The position numbers and the translations under genes are program-made. The notes beneath the pieces were generated by a model. That model worked only from the letters and a program-made list of their open reading frames with translations, was not told the DNA's origin and did not search any database. Source: JAJTZA01 sp041744075 (GTDB taxonomy: Bacteria; Verrucomicrobiota; Verrucomicrobiia; Chthoniobacterales; Terrimicrobiaceae). Taken from it: 45,897 bases of DNA. Of this stretch, positions 37,487-43,791 are shown piece after piece. Location: the NCBI GenBank assembly GCA_041744075.1, contig JBGTLQ010000331.1:1-45897 (forward strand). The letters are read 5' to 3'. Position 1 is the first letter of the stretch, and the number at the start of each line of letters is the position of its first letter.

Positions 37487-37928
37487 GCTCCTCCTCCCCG
37501 CCCTCACCGGCTGCGGCTACAACTACCGCCTCCCCGGACACGGACTGAATGACACAGCCCCGGTCGCCATGAAGGTTGGTGAGTCCCGTCATGCCCTCTC
37601 AGAACGCATCATTCCCATCAAATTCGGCTACCAACTCTCCCTCTCCAGCGAAGACCCTGAGATTGTGGACGCCCGCTTCCAAGGAGATCCCCTCCGAACC
37701 GCCAATATCTGGCTCGTTGCCAAAAACCCCGGACGCACGGTTGTTCACTACGGCAATGTCTTTAACCAAACCTTCCCCTTCGGAAAATCCGAATCCCGCC
37801 GCCTTGCCGTGACCCTCCCCCAAATGGACCCCGAAGAACCCGGAGCCGGAACCGGCAAGCCGCGCCACATCTGGCTCAGGGATTACTCCGATGGTGCTTT
37901 TGTGGTGGAGGTCGTGGGGTCCGATTAA
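37446..37928 (+). CDS. Lipoprotein with repeat-derived N-terminus
   Basis: The 160-residue product starts at ATG 37446. Residues 1-13 (MNNLKFIIYNLKF) are encoded by the AT-rich repeat; the hydrophobic core and lipobox (LLLLPALTGC, Cys about 24) follow. The mature part has SERIIPIKFGYQLSLSSEDP and GRTVVHYGNVFNQTFPFG, which look like beta strands. I do not recognise it; the SSEDPEIVDARFQGDP segment slightly resembles secretin-type N-terminal domains, but the similarity is too weak to name. It probably belongs to the polysaccharide locus. No Shine-Dalgarno sequence is evident. Confidence 0.65.
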   Translation: MNNLKFIIYNLKFLLLLPALTGCGYNYRLPGHGLNDTAPVAMKVGESRHALSERIIPIKFGYQLSLSSEDPEIVDARFQGDPLRTANIWLVAKNPGRTVVHYGNVFNQTFPFGKSESRRLAVTLPQMDPEEPGAGTGKPRHIWLRDYSDGAFVVEVVGSD

Positions 37929-38396
37929 AACCGGGCAAGGTCGCTCCCAGGGAGCGTGGGTTTCGAGCCGACAATACCTCGGTGCCTCACCCCCTTTTCA
38001 TCACACCCTGGTTGTGTTGAAAGGAGGGTGAGGAACTTTAGTCAGTTTTTTGGTCCAGAGAACTCATACCCCGCCGATTTTGCTCTCAAGCAACGTCCCT
38101 ACCACCCAATGCACGCTTCGCGCATGCGCCAGCGTTTAACCATGGGTAGGGCGAGTCAGTCCCTTGACCGCCCACTTCTCCTGCTTCATGCGACGGACGG
38201 CGAGGGACCCCCATTAGCCCCATTAACCTCGTTATCGCGGCAATTGCAAAATCAAGCGGGAAACCCTCGTGACCCGCAATTCCTCAGAATTTCAGCGCGT
38301 CCCATCACTCGCCCTCCAAGAGTGGTGATGCCACACAACAAAGAATAGGCTTCATTTTGAATTGAAATCCACGGGGCGCTGATTATTGTGGTTTCC
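37929..38396. other. Gene-free interval with palindromic repeats
   Basis: No gene is supported. A stem at 37985-38033 pairs cctcacccccttttca with a complementary arm near 38018-38033. A diverged copy of the 5325-5428 repeat, including cgcttcgcgcatgcgcc and gggtagggcgagtcagtccc, lies at 38094-38184 but lacks the outer left arm. A further hairpin sits near 38306-38331 (catcactc/gagtggtgatg). The open frame at 37956 (starting MGFEPTIP) is a well-known spurious kind. The GbsR gene begins at 38397. Confidence 0.55.
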
Positions 38397-38945
38397 ATGA
38401 CGGCAAAAACCCTGTCACCCACGCTCCCAGCGCAAGCTTCGCCTTCCTCGCAATCCGCAGGAAGTCATGAGGCCATTCGGGAGTTCGAAGAAGGTATTGG
38501 AACCCTCTTTGGTGATTTGGCAGAGCTTTTTGGGAACCCGCGCTCCTACGGTCTCATCTATGGAATTCTCTTCGCGAGCCGCGAGCCGCTTCCCATGGAG
38601 ACAATCGCCGAGCGTCTCGGCGTCAGCATCGGTTCCGTGAGCATGGGCCTGCGGCGCTTGGAAGAATTCGGGGCCATCGAGCGCGAACGCGGTGCGGGTC
38701 GCGGAACGGCCCTGTTTTCCGCCAAGTTGGAAATGAGGTTGCTCGTTGGCGGTTTCCTTCGCGAGCGTGTCCTTCCCCGCATCGCCGCCACCGGCACCCA
38801 AGTCGAGGACCTCACCACCCTTCTCCCCAGCCTCCCTCCCGAAGACAGGAAAGTTTCCAAACAGCGCCTCGAACGCCTCAGCCGCTGGCACTCCCGCGCC
38901 AAATCCATTCTGCCCTTCATCGAAAAACTGCTCGGCGGGGGATAA
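38397..38945 (+). CDS. GbsR/MarR-family transcriptional regulator
   Basis: The 182-residue protein starts at ATG 38397 and contains a winged helix (about 55-125): MYGILFASREPLPMETIAERL, GVSIGSVSMGLRRLEEFGAI and a basic wing ERGAGRGTALFS. This is the GbsR-type arrangement, known for regulators of transport and compatible-solute genes; in this setting it probably regulates the polysaccharide locus downstream. The first 25 residues are Ser/Ala/Pro-rich and presumably disordered. The C-terminus (KQRLERLSRWHSRAKSILPF) is a dimer-type helix. Targets are unknown. It is transcribed toward the locus. Confidence 0.8.
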   Translation: MTAKTLSPTLPAQASPSSQSAGSHEAIREFEEGIGTLFGDLAELFGNPRSYGLIYGILFASREPLPMETIAERLGVSIGSVSMGLRRLEEFGAIERERGAGRGTALFSAKLEMRLLVGGFLRERVLPRIAATGTQVEDLTTLLPSLPPEDRKVSKQRLERLSRWHSRAKSILPFIEKLLGGG

Positions 38946-39112
38946 CCTCGCATCTGCCGCACGACCAACCCTCCTGCGGTCAAAACACACCACCAAAATT
39001 CAGCCCTCCGGTCTTCGCACAAATCCCCGCGAAACGACCAAGGGCGGCAGCATGCCCGGATCCCGCAGGCTTCCAAATTGACAATCAATAAAAACATAGC
39101 CAAGTTAGCTAT

Positions 39113-39382
39113 ATGATCACCTCCACCATTTCTGACACCAAAAACCGGTTGAGCGAATTGCTGGCCCGCGTTCAACTCGGGGAAACGCTCATCATTGTGG
39201 ACAGAAAGACCCCGGTCGCACGGGTTGATCGCATTTTGAAAGGGAAAAACAATCCCCTCCTCCTCTCAGCAAAGAAGAAGTGGAACCCTTCGGAAATTTT
39301 AAACCTTCCAATTTATGCCGCTACCAAAGGGGGTGCCGGTTTGGTTGAGGCTGTATCAGAAGAAAGAGAGAGTGGATGGTAA
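39113..39382 (+). CDS. Phd/YefM-family antitoxin
   Basis: The 89-residue protein has the N-terminal Phd pattern (MITSTISDTKNRLSELLARV, QLGETLIIVDRKTPVARV). The C-terminal part (WNPSEILNLPIYAATK) would bind the toxin. Its TAA overlaps the ATG of the next frame (ATGGTAA at 39376-39382), the usual arrangement for a Phd-VapC pair. The partner is truncated, so this is effectively an orphan antitoxin. The start follows a short inverted segment (aagttagctat), possibly its own operator. Confidence 0.8.
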   Translation: MITSTISDTKNRLSELLARVQLGETLIIVDRKTPVARVDRILKGKNNPLLLSAKKKWNPSEILNLPIYAATKGGAGLVEAVSEERESGW

Positions 39383-39522
39383 GTTTTTGGGACACTTCTG
39401 CGATTGTCCCCCTTCTTGTTCAAGAGGCGGCTACCGCAACGCGCGAGGCTCAATTGCAGAGTGTTCCCGGGTTGATTGTCTGGTGGGGGACACGAATTGA
39501 AGGCGTGCTTCTTTGCGGCTAA
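39376..39522 (+). pseudogene. Truncated VapC/PIN-domain toxin
   Basis: Starting at ATG 39376 the frame encodes MVSFWDTSAIVPLLVQEAAT and on to GLIVWWGTRIE, the first 42 residues or so of a PIN domain with the first catalytic Asp (Asp6). The similarity then stops; the frame runs six more codons and ends at 39522 (48 residues against about 130 for the family). The downstream sequence begins gtgcttctttgcggctaaag, which resembles the 'tttcttgcggctat' end of the repeat family at 43600-44940. A repeat-mediated deletion or insertion is therefore a possible cause. The other catalytic acids are missing, so toxicity is unlikely. Confidence 0.7.
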
Positions 39523-39560
39523 AGCATCCGTTGGATCTCTTGCAGGAAAGAAACTCGAAA

Positions 39561-39603
39561 ATGTAATTGATCATTACAATTCATTGCGCTATCATTACAT
39601 TTT
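39561..39603. promoter_or_regulatory. Operator-like repeats upstream of RelB-type gene
   Basis: Three copies of the octamer TCATTACA occur in 43 bases: inverted and imperfect at 39562-39570 (tgtaattga), direct at 39571-39578 and 39592-39599. The first two form a near palindrome (tgtaattgatcattaca). The third ends 15 bases before the ATG at 39614. The arrangement fits autoregulation by an antitoxin of the RelB/DinJ type, but a -10/-35 pair cannot be assigned with certainty. Confidence 0.5.
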
Positions 39604-39613
39604 GACGCACATA

Positions 39614-39856
39614 ATGAAAACACTTCAAATTCGTCTGCCAGAGGAGCTTCGGGAAGAAGCAGATTCCGTTCTTGGATCTATCGGGCTGGACATGCCCACT
39701 GCTGTGCGTCTCTTCTTGACCAAGATTGTTCAGACTCGAAGCATTCCTTTCTCACTTGAGGCAAGTCCTGTGGAGGTCATTTCTGTCGATAAAGATACTC
39801 AGACTCGCATGGACTCTGTTGCATCGGCTTGGAAAACCTCGAAGTCCAGGAGGTGA
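39614..39856 (+). CDS. RelB/DinJ-family antitoxin
   Basis: The 80-residue protein starts at ATG 39614 (MKTLQIRLPEELREEADSVL) followed by GSIGLDMPTAVRLFLTKIVQ, the ribbon-helix-helix of RelB/DinJ antitoxins, with the hallmark 'GLDMPTAVRLFL' second helix. The C-terminal tail is for toxin binding. Its TGA overlaps the probable GTG start of the next gene (GTGA at 39853). An operator-like array lies upstream. Confidence 0.88.
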   Translation: MKTLQIRLPEELREEADSVLGSIGLDMPTAVRLFLTKIVQTRSIPFSLEASPVEVISVDKDTQTRMDSVASAWKTSKSRR

Positions 39857-40221
39857 GGGTTTATGTTTCCGCCCGAATCCTCAGGCGGGAATTCGGTCGG
39901 GCAATACCACCTGATGACTTATTGGTCTTACGGCGCACGGCACAGATTGCCTTGGCAACTCCGATTGCAGGGTCGGGTTTGCCTTCAGGAACCCGGCTGC
40001 TAAAAGCGTACGGCACTTCAACGAATGGCCCAAAACGCGTCATATACCTGCTGATTGTTGAGGAGGGAGACCTATTTTTGCTCTTCTACCGCAGTAAAAA
40101 TGATCTGCTCGGCTCGAACGCCACTCCTAAAAATCCTATTTTTCGGAACGAGCTCCACAAATACTTGGCGATTTTAGAGCAAGATATTCAAGATCGAAAA
40201 ATTCACACCATCGATATTTGA
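39853..40221 (+). CDS. Probable toxin partner of the RelB-type antitoxin
   Basis: The protein has about 122 residues if begun at GTG 39853; a TTG start at 39829 is also open and the true start is uncertain. The central part (KRVIYLLIVEEGDLFLLFYR) and the following KNDLLGSNATPKNPIF are typical of a family of RelE-like proteins paired with ribbon-helix-helix antitoxins. The C-terminus (LHKYLAILEQDIQDRKIHTI) ends the fold. An aggagg at 39848-39853 precedes. Catalytic residues cannot be named with confidence. The gene appears intact. Confidence 0.65.
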   Translation: MRVYVSARILRREFGRAIPPDDLLVLRRTAQIALATPIAGSGLPSGTRLLKAYGTSTNGPKRVIYLLIVEEGDLFLLFYRSKNDLLGSNATPKNPIFRNELHKYLAILEQDIQDRKIHTIDI

Positions 40222-40236
40222 GGAGCCAAGAATTGA

Positions 40237-40563
40237 ATGAACGTGATCTTTGAGACTGAGTCCATTGTTGTCGGCCACGTGTGGTTTAATCCATGTGACT
40301 CGCATATTCACGCCGAGATTGCCGGAATCCACCATTCCATTCCTCTCAAGCAGATTCCTGAAGATGACTTTGAGTCATCAGCTCCCATCGTGGCATTTCA
40401 TGTGGGATGTGATGGGACAGTTATTGTTTGCCGCCACCGCGACGGAAAAGAAACTTGGCTCCCCGCTGACATGTGGCTTCCTGAAGGGTTTACTCCCGCC
40501 ATATCAACGTCTCACCTCCACTTTTCCTCTTCACCGCCCAGCGGTCCCGCCACCCGTTACTAG
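40237..40563 (+). CDS. Hypothetical protein, third gene after TA pair
   Basis: The 108-residue protein begins at ATG 40237, 15 bases after the toxin-like gene, with a ggag ahead of it. The first 85 residues have regular strand patterns (VGHVWFNPCDSHIHAEIAGI, TVIVCRHRDGKETWLP). The last 20 (STSHLHFSSSPPSGPATRY) are low complexity, and may be read-through of junction DNA. I recognise no family. It may be part of the TA transcript. Confidence 0.5.
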   Translation: MNVIFETESIVVGHVWFNPCDSHIHAEIAGIHHSIPLKQIPEDDFESSAPIVAFHVGCDGTVIVCRHRDGKETWLPADMWLPEGFTPAISTSHLHFSSSPPSGPATRY

Positions 40564-40584
40564 ATTTCTGATCTCCAATCTTCA

Positions 40585-40610
40585 CGCAAAATTCAAAATT
40601 CAAAATTTCC
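40585..40610. repeat. AT-rich repeat at the 5' edge of the GT gene
   Basis: A run built from attcaaaattcaaaattt lies directly before the reading frame that continues into the membrane glycosyltransferase. It is the same family as the AT-rich arms at 37384-37486 and 41745-42035. From 40564 to 40656 the frame is open and reads ...KIQNSKFPFPYLPAILVAA, so the repeat is fused in frame to a membrane helix. Confidence 0.65.
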
Positions 40611-40656
40611 ATTCCCCTACCTCCCCGCCATCCTGGTAGCTGCCGTCCTGCTTCCC

Positions 40657-41766
40657 ATGAACTGGTATTTCCTTTGGGAAACACGGTCAGACCAAATCTC
40701 CGGGGATGTGCTCATCCACCTGATCTTCGCTCGCAACTTTGCTGAGGGGCGGTGGTTTGAGTTTTCCGATGGCCAGATATCGCGGGCTAACACCACCTTC
40801 CTTTGGGAGTGGATTCTGGCCGTGCTGGGAATCATCACCGGCCAAGTTCGATCCAATGAAGGATTCCTGACCCTTGCGCGAGTTCTTGCGATGACCTGCA
40901 CCGCCTTGGCCGGCTGGAAAATGTTTCATTGGGGCAAACAGTTGGGGCTCCAGCCTGGCACCTCCGCCTTGGTCTGCGTGTTTGCGCTCTTGAATCCCGT
41001 GACCTTTTATTGGACCGCCGTGAACCCCATGGAGACCAGCTTGGCCCTCGTTTTTGCCGTCCTCACGGCCATGTGGATTGGCAAACTCACAGACCCCCAC
41101 CCCGAATGGACCGCCCCCTGGGACCGCTGGTCCCACATGCGCGGGGCCGACTTCAATAAATCTGATCATATCGATCCAACAAACACTCAACCCTCCACAC
41201 ACGAATCTCCTTGGAAATCTGGCCTCATCGGTGGCCTCCTCATTTTCGGACTTTCACAAACCCGACCGGAAATGCTGGCAGCAGCCCCCATCGCAGCCCT
41301 TGCCCTCCTGCTTGGCCAAGGCCCCTCACGTTGGAAATTGGCCGTGGCGGTCATCGCCGTGCCTTTTCTCCTCACTGCCCTTCAAGCCCTGTGGTTGGCC
41401 CTATCCGGTTTTCCTGTCCTTCCCTCCTCGTCCTTGGCCAGACGGCTGATGATGATGACCTATGACGCCTCACCCCTCCCCATCCTTGGCATCCCAGCAA
41501 ACCTTGATGCCATCAAACTCCTCATCCTCTGGTCACCCCTCCTGATCGCATGTGCGTATGGAGCATTTCTCGGCCACAAAAACCACCGACCCCTCTATTT
41601 CTTTGTCCTTGGCCTCTGCGCCTTCTCCGGCCTTTTCTTCAGCTTCCACCAGTTCACCACCTGGCAGGGACGTTACATGTTGCCAGCCCTGGTCGTCCTA
41701 GCCACACCCGCAATCGCAGTCATCTCTGCGAGAAGAGGGTGTGGAATTTTGAATTTTAAATGTTGA
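40657..41766 (+). CDS. Membrane glycosyltransferase-like protein, edges altered by repeats
   Basis: The first ATG in frame is 40657 (369 residues), but codons 40621-40656 upstream encode LPAILVAAVLLP, the probable first half of the first membrane helix, so the real start is unclear. About nine hydrophobic segments and the loop RSDQISGDVLIHLIFARNFA fit a GT-C-type or related polytopic protein. Residues from about 150 (TAPWDRWSHMRGADF) are encoded by the dispersed repeat at 41115-41149, in frame and between helices. The last residues (GILNFKC) come from the AT-rich repeat, and no cytoplasmic tail follows. It may be a decayed or trimmed gene. Acceptor unknown. Confidence 0.6.
   Translation: MNWYFLWETRSDQISGDVLIHLIFARNFAEGRWFEFSDGQISRANTTFLWEWILAVLGIITGQVRSNEGFLTLARVLAMTCTALAGWKMFHWGKQLGLQPGTSALVCVFALLNPVTFYWTAVNPMETSLALVFAVLTAMWIGKLTDPHPEWTAPWDRWSHMRGADFNKSDHIDPTNTQPSTHESPWKSGLIGGLLIFGLSQTRPEMLAAAPIAALALLLGQGPSRWKLAVAVIAVPFLLTALQALWLALSGFPVLPSSSLARRLMMMTYDASPLPILGIPANLDAIKLLILWSPLLIACAYGAFLGHKNHRPLYFFVLGLCAFSGLFFSFHQFTTWQGRYMLPALVVLATPAIAVISARRGCGILNFKC
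41115..41149. repeat. Dispersed 35-bp repeat inside a coding sequence
   Basis: 32 of 35 bases match the copy at 33465. Here it adds an in-frame stretch (about PWDRWSHMRGAD) to the membrane glycosyltransferase. The following bases encode a polar, low-complexity segment (NKSDHIDPTNTQPSTHESPW), which suggests that the whole loop was built from inserted DNA. Confidence 0.75.
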
Positions 41767-42035
41767 ATTATAAATGAAATCAGAAAACCGCATCCTTGAT
41801 CTCACTTACGCGTTTGCTATTCGTGTGATGACACTCTGCCGGGTTCTTCAAGAACACAAAGAATATGATCTGGAACAGATCCTCAACATCCTAACATCCA
41901 TCGTAAAAACCACAGCAGAAAGGAAATGTTGAATGCGAAATGATTTCAGAAAGTCTCCCCCATTCAAAATTCAAAATTTCCCACCCCTGCATCATGAGCA
42001 ATTCAAAATTCAAAATTTATCATTTAAAATTTCTC
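41745..42035. repeat. AT-rich element carrying a mini IVP gene
   Basis: The left arm (41750-41773, ttttgaattttaaatgttga...) reads toward an ATG at 41774. The right arms are 41971-41988 (cattcaaaattcaaaatt) and 41998-42035 (gcaattcaaaattcaaaatt...). Left and right arms are inverted with respect to each other (aattttgaatttt against aaaattcaaaatt). Between them lies the 52-codon IVP gene. This composite arrangement recurs in reduced form at 37384-37486 and as a single arm at 40585. Confidence 0.65.
41774..41932 (+). CDS. Miniature four-helix-bundle (IVP/S23-like) protein
   Basis: The 52-residue frame begins MKSENRILDLTYAFAIRVMT and continues LCRVLQEHKEYDL, the start of the 'four helix bundle' proteins known from rRNA intervening sequences and as diversity-element accessory proteins (Avd-like). 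It then jumps to EQILNILTSIVKTT, which matches the last helix of the same family. About 60 central residues (helices 2-3, including the SKQLLRSGTSIGAN-type segment) are missing, with frame kept. Full-length members have 110-125 residues. The product may fold as a two-helix hairpin or be non-functional. It overlaps nothing and lies between AT-rich arms. Confidence 0.7.
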   Translation: MKSENRILDLTYAFAIRVMTLCRVLQEHKEYDLEQILNILTSIVKTTAERKC

Positions 42036-42467
42036 TCCGGTCTTCTCTACGGCCTGGCCCTCTGCTTCCTCTCGCTCCGTCCCTTGGCCAGCTTTGCGGA
42101 CGCCCCCAATCAGCGAAACATCACACCCAATTTTATCGCCCCACCCCCTGACGCAAAAACCTTTCTCGTCCAGGAAGTCCAGTCCGCCTACTACCACCCG
42201 GAATTATTACACATCAGCACAGAAGGGCTCATATCCCCCGAGGCCTACAACGCTTACAAACAGGGAACAACCCTCTACGAGTTCATTATGGAACTGCGCC
42301 CCGACCTTGTCGGCTTTGGCAACTACCCCATCAATGACCCCGATGGCCTCCAACAATTGATCAATGACACCGCTGTAGCTGAAAAGGATCTGACGTTCAA
42401 AGATCTCAAATTGATCTACCTTGGCCAACTCCCCGGCGCAGGCCCCGTGTTCACCACTCAGTATTAA
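41994..42467 (+). CDS. Secreted protein with repeat-derived N-terminus
   Basis: The 157-residue protein begins at ATG 41994. Residues 1-13 (MSNSKFKIYHLKF) are encoded by the AT-rich repeat and supply the basic n-region; the hydrophobic core (LSGLLYGLALCFLSLRPLAS) and a likely cleavage after FADA follow. The mature part contains TFLVQEVQSAYYHPELLHI and LRPDLVGFGNYPINDPDGL and is unrecognised. It precedes the first sugar epimerase by 91 bases that consist mostly of a heptamer repeat. The first 41 bases are 36/41 identical to those of the lipoprotein at 37446. Confidence 0.6.
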   Translation: MSNSKFKIYHLKFLSGLLYGLALCFLSLRPLASFADAPNQRNITPNFIAPPPDAKTFLVQEVQSAYYHPELLHISTEGLISPEAYNAYKQGTTLYEFIMELRPDLVGFGNYPINDPDGLQQLINDTAVAEKDLTFKDLKLIYLGQLPGAGPVFTTQY

Positions 42468-42492
42468 AACAGGAAATCTCGTCCGAACCTTC

Positions 42493-42555
42493 CACTTTCC
42501 GCTTTCCGCTTTCCGCTTTTAGCTTTCCGCTTTTAGCTTTTAGCTTTTAGCTTTT
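42493..42555. repeat. Heptanucleotide tandem repeat upstream of epimerase ATG
   Basis: Nine 7-base units of the type (c/a)gcttt(c/t) run without interruption from 42493 to 42555, three bases before the ATG at 42559. The first unit is cactttc, then cgctttc twice, then alternating cgcttt(t) and agcttt(t/c) units. It replaces any Shine-Dalgarno sequence, so its unit number could set translation or transcription rate. Confidence 0.85.
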
Positions 42556-42558
42556 CTA

Positions 42559-43605
42559 ATGAAACTCCTCATCACTGGCTCCTCCGGCCTTGTTGGCTCC
42601 GAGGTCGCATTATTTCTCGCCCGTCAGGGCTGCACCATCCATGGCGTTGATAACAACCAGCGGGCGGTGTTTTTCGGCCCTCAGGGCGACACCCGCTGGA
42701 ACCAATCGCGGTTGGCCGGGGAGATCCCAGATTATACCCATCACGAGCTGGATATCCGTGACCGGCAGGGCATTCTGGATCTCGTCGCCACGCTCAAGCC
42801 TGACGCCATTGTCCACACGGCTGCGCAGCCCAGTCATGACCGTGCTGCAGCAATCCCCTTTGATGATTTTGACACCAATGCCGTCGGCACATTAAACCTT
42901 TTGGAAGCCGCCCGGAGAGCCTGCCCGGAATCGCCCTTCGTTCACATGTCCACCAACAAGGTTTATGGGGACCGTCCTAATACAATTGCCCTGACAGAAC
43001 TCGAAACCCGATGGGACTACGCCAATCCGGCCTACACCGAAGGGATTGCCGAAGACTTTTCTATCGACCAGAGTAAACACTCCCTCTTTGGAGCCTCCAA
43101 GGTCGCGGCTGATGTCATGGTTCAAGAATATGGTCGGTATTTCGCGATGCCGACATGTTGCTTGCGCGGAGGTTGTCTGACCGGGCCCAATCACTCCGGG
43201 GTCGAACTGCATGGATTCCTGAGTTACCTCGTCAAATGCAATCTCGAAGACCGCGAATACAAGGTCTTTGGATATCAGGGCAAGCAGGTTCGCGACAATA
43301 TCCACAGCGAGGACGTGGCCCGATTCATCTGGGAGTTCCTCAAAGCCCCCCGCGTCGCCGAGGTCTATAACATTGGCGGAGGAAAAGGGAATTCCTGTTC
43401 CATCCTTGAAGCCTTCCAGCTCGCGGAAAAATTCAGCGGTAAGCCCCAAGTTTATACCTACGTTGACGAGAACCGCATCGGGGATCACATCTGCTACTAC
43501 AGCGACTTGCGCAAAATGATATCCCACTATCCCGCCTGGGACATCACGGTCAGCCTCGAAGAAACCATCCGCCAGATTGTTATGGCGTGGACGCAGAGGA
43601 TTTAG
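42559..43605 (+). CDS. NAD-dependent sugar epimerase, CDP-paratose epimerase-like
   Basis: This extended SDR has 348 residues. The cofactor motif TGSSGLVGSE (G7, G10, G13), DNNQRAVFFGPQGDTRW, MSTNKVYGD and DRAAAIPFDDFDTNAVGTLN are typical of the CDP-tyvelose/paratose 2-epimerase group. The catalytic YxxxK is SLFGASK, with Phe177 instead of Tyr and Lys181 retained; I recall related proteins with the same Phe, so this may define a subgroup rather than an inactive copy. Substrate is probably a nucleotide hexose of the surface glycan. It is preceded by the heptamer tract. Confidence 0.88.
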   Translation: MKLLITGSSGLVGSEVALFLARQGCTIHGVDNNQRAVFFGPQGDTRWNQSRLAGEIPDYTHHELDIRDRQGILDLVATLKPDAIVHTAAQPSHDRAAAIPFDDFDTNAVGTLNLLEAARRACPESPFVHMSTNKVYGDRPNTIALTELETRWDYANPAYTEGIAEDFSIDQSKHSLFGASKVAADVMVQEYGRYFAMPTCCLRGGCLTGPNHSGVELHGFLSYLVKCNLEDREYKVFGYQGKQVRDNIHSEDVARFIWEFLKAPRVAEVYNIGGGKGNSCSILEAFQLAEKFSGKPQVYTYVDENRIGDHICYYSDLRKMISHYPAWDITVSLEETIRQIVMAWTQRI

Positions 43606-43783
43606 CCGCAAAAAAGCGCAAAGATCGCAAAAATATTCGGAAAATCTGATCTCATTCTTTCTGGTTGCAAGCTTGGCAGCTTTTTATCACGCAATATCTG
43701 TTGCAGCAGTCATTTCAATTCCTCAACGTTCAGCCACTCTCCCAACTTCCATTTTGCGCCTTCTGCGCCTTTTTGTGGCTATT
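43604..43783. repeat. Inverted 'tttgcgcctt' repeats before GxxExxY gene
   Basis: At 43604-43634 a minus-orientation copy (agccgcaaaaaagcgcaaag) overlaps the epimerase stop. At 43751-43783 a plus-orientation copy (ttttgcgccttctgcgcct, then ttttgtggctatt) ends 8 bases before the next ATG. The two are inverted and enclose 120 gene-free bases. Further copies lie at 44173, 44306 and within the second epimerase. Confidence 0.75.
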
Positions 43784-43791
43784 CAATCCTC

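Noticed and set aside
37956..38348. Open frame of 130 codons starting MGFEPTIP
   Set aside because: This kind of frame is a known artefact; it reads through palindromic repeats and has no protein-like pattern.
42493..42555. CRISPR-like periodic sequence
   Set aside because: Units are 7 bases without spacers; it is a simple tandem repeat. No CRISPR array or cas gene is in the window.
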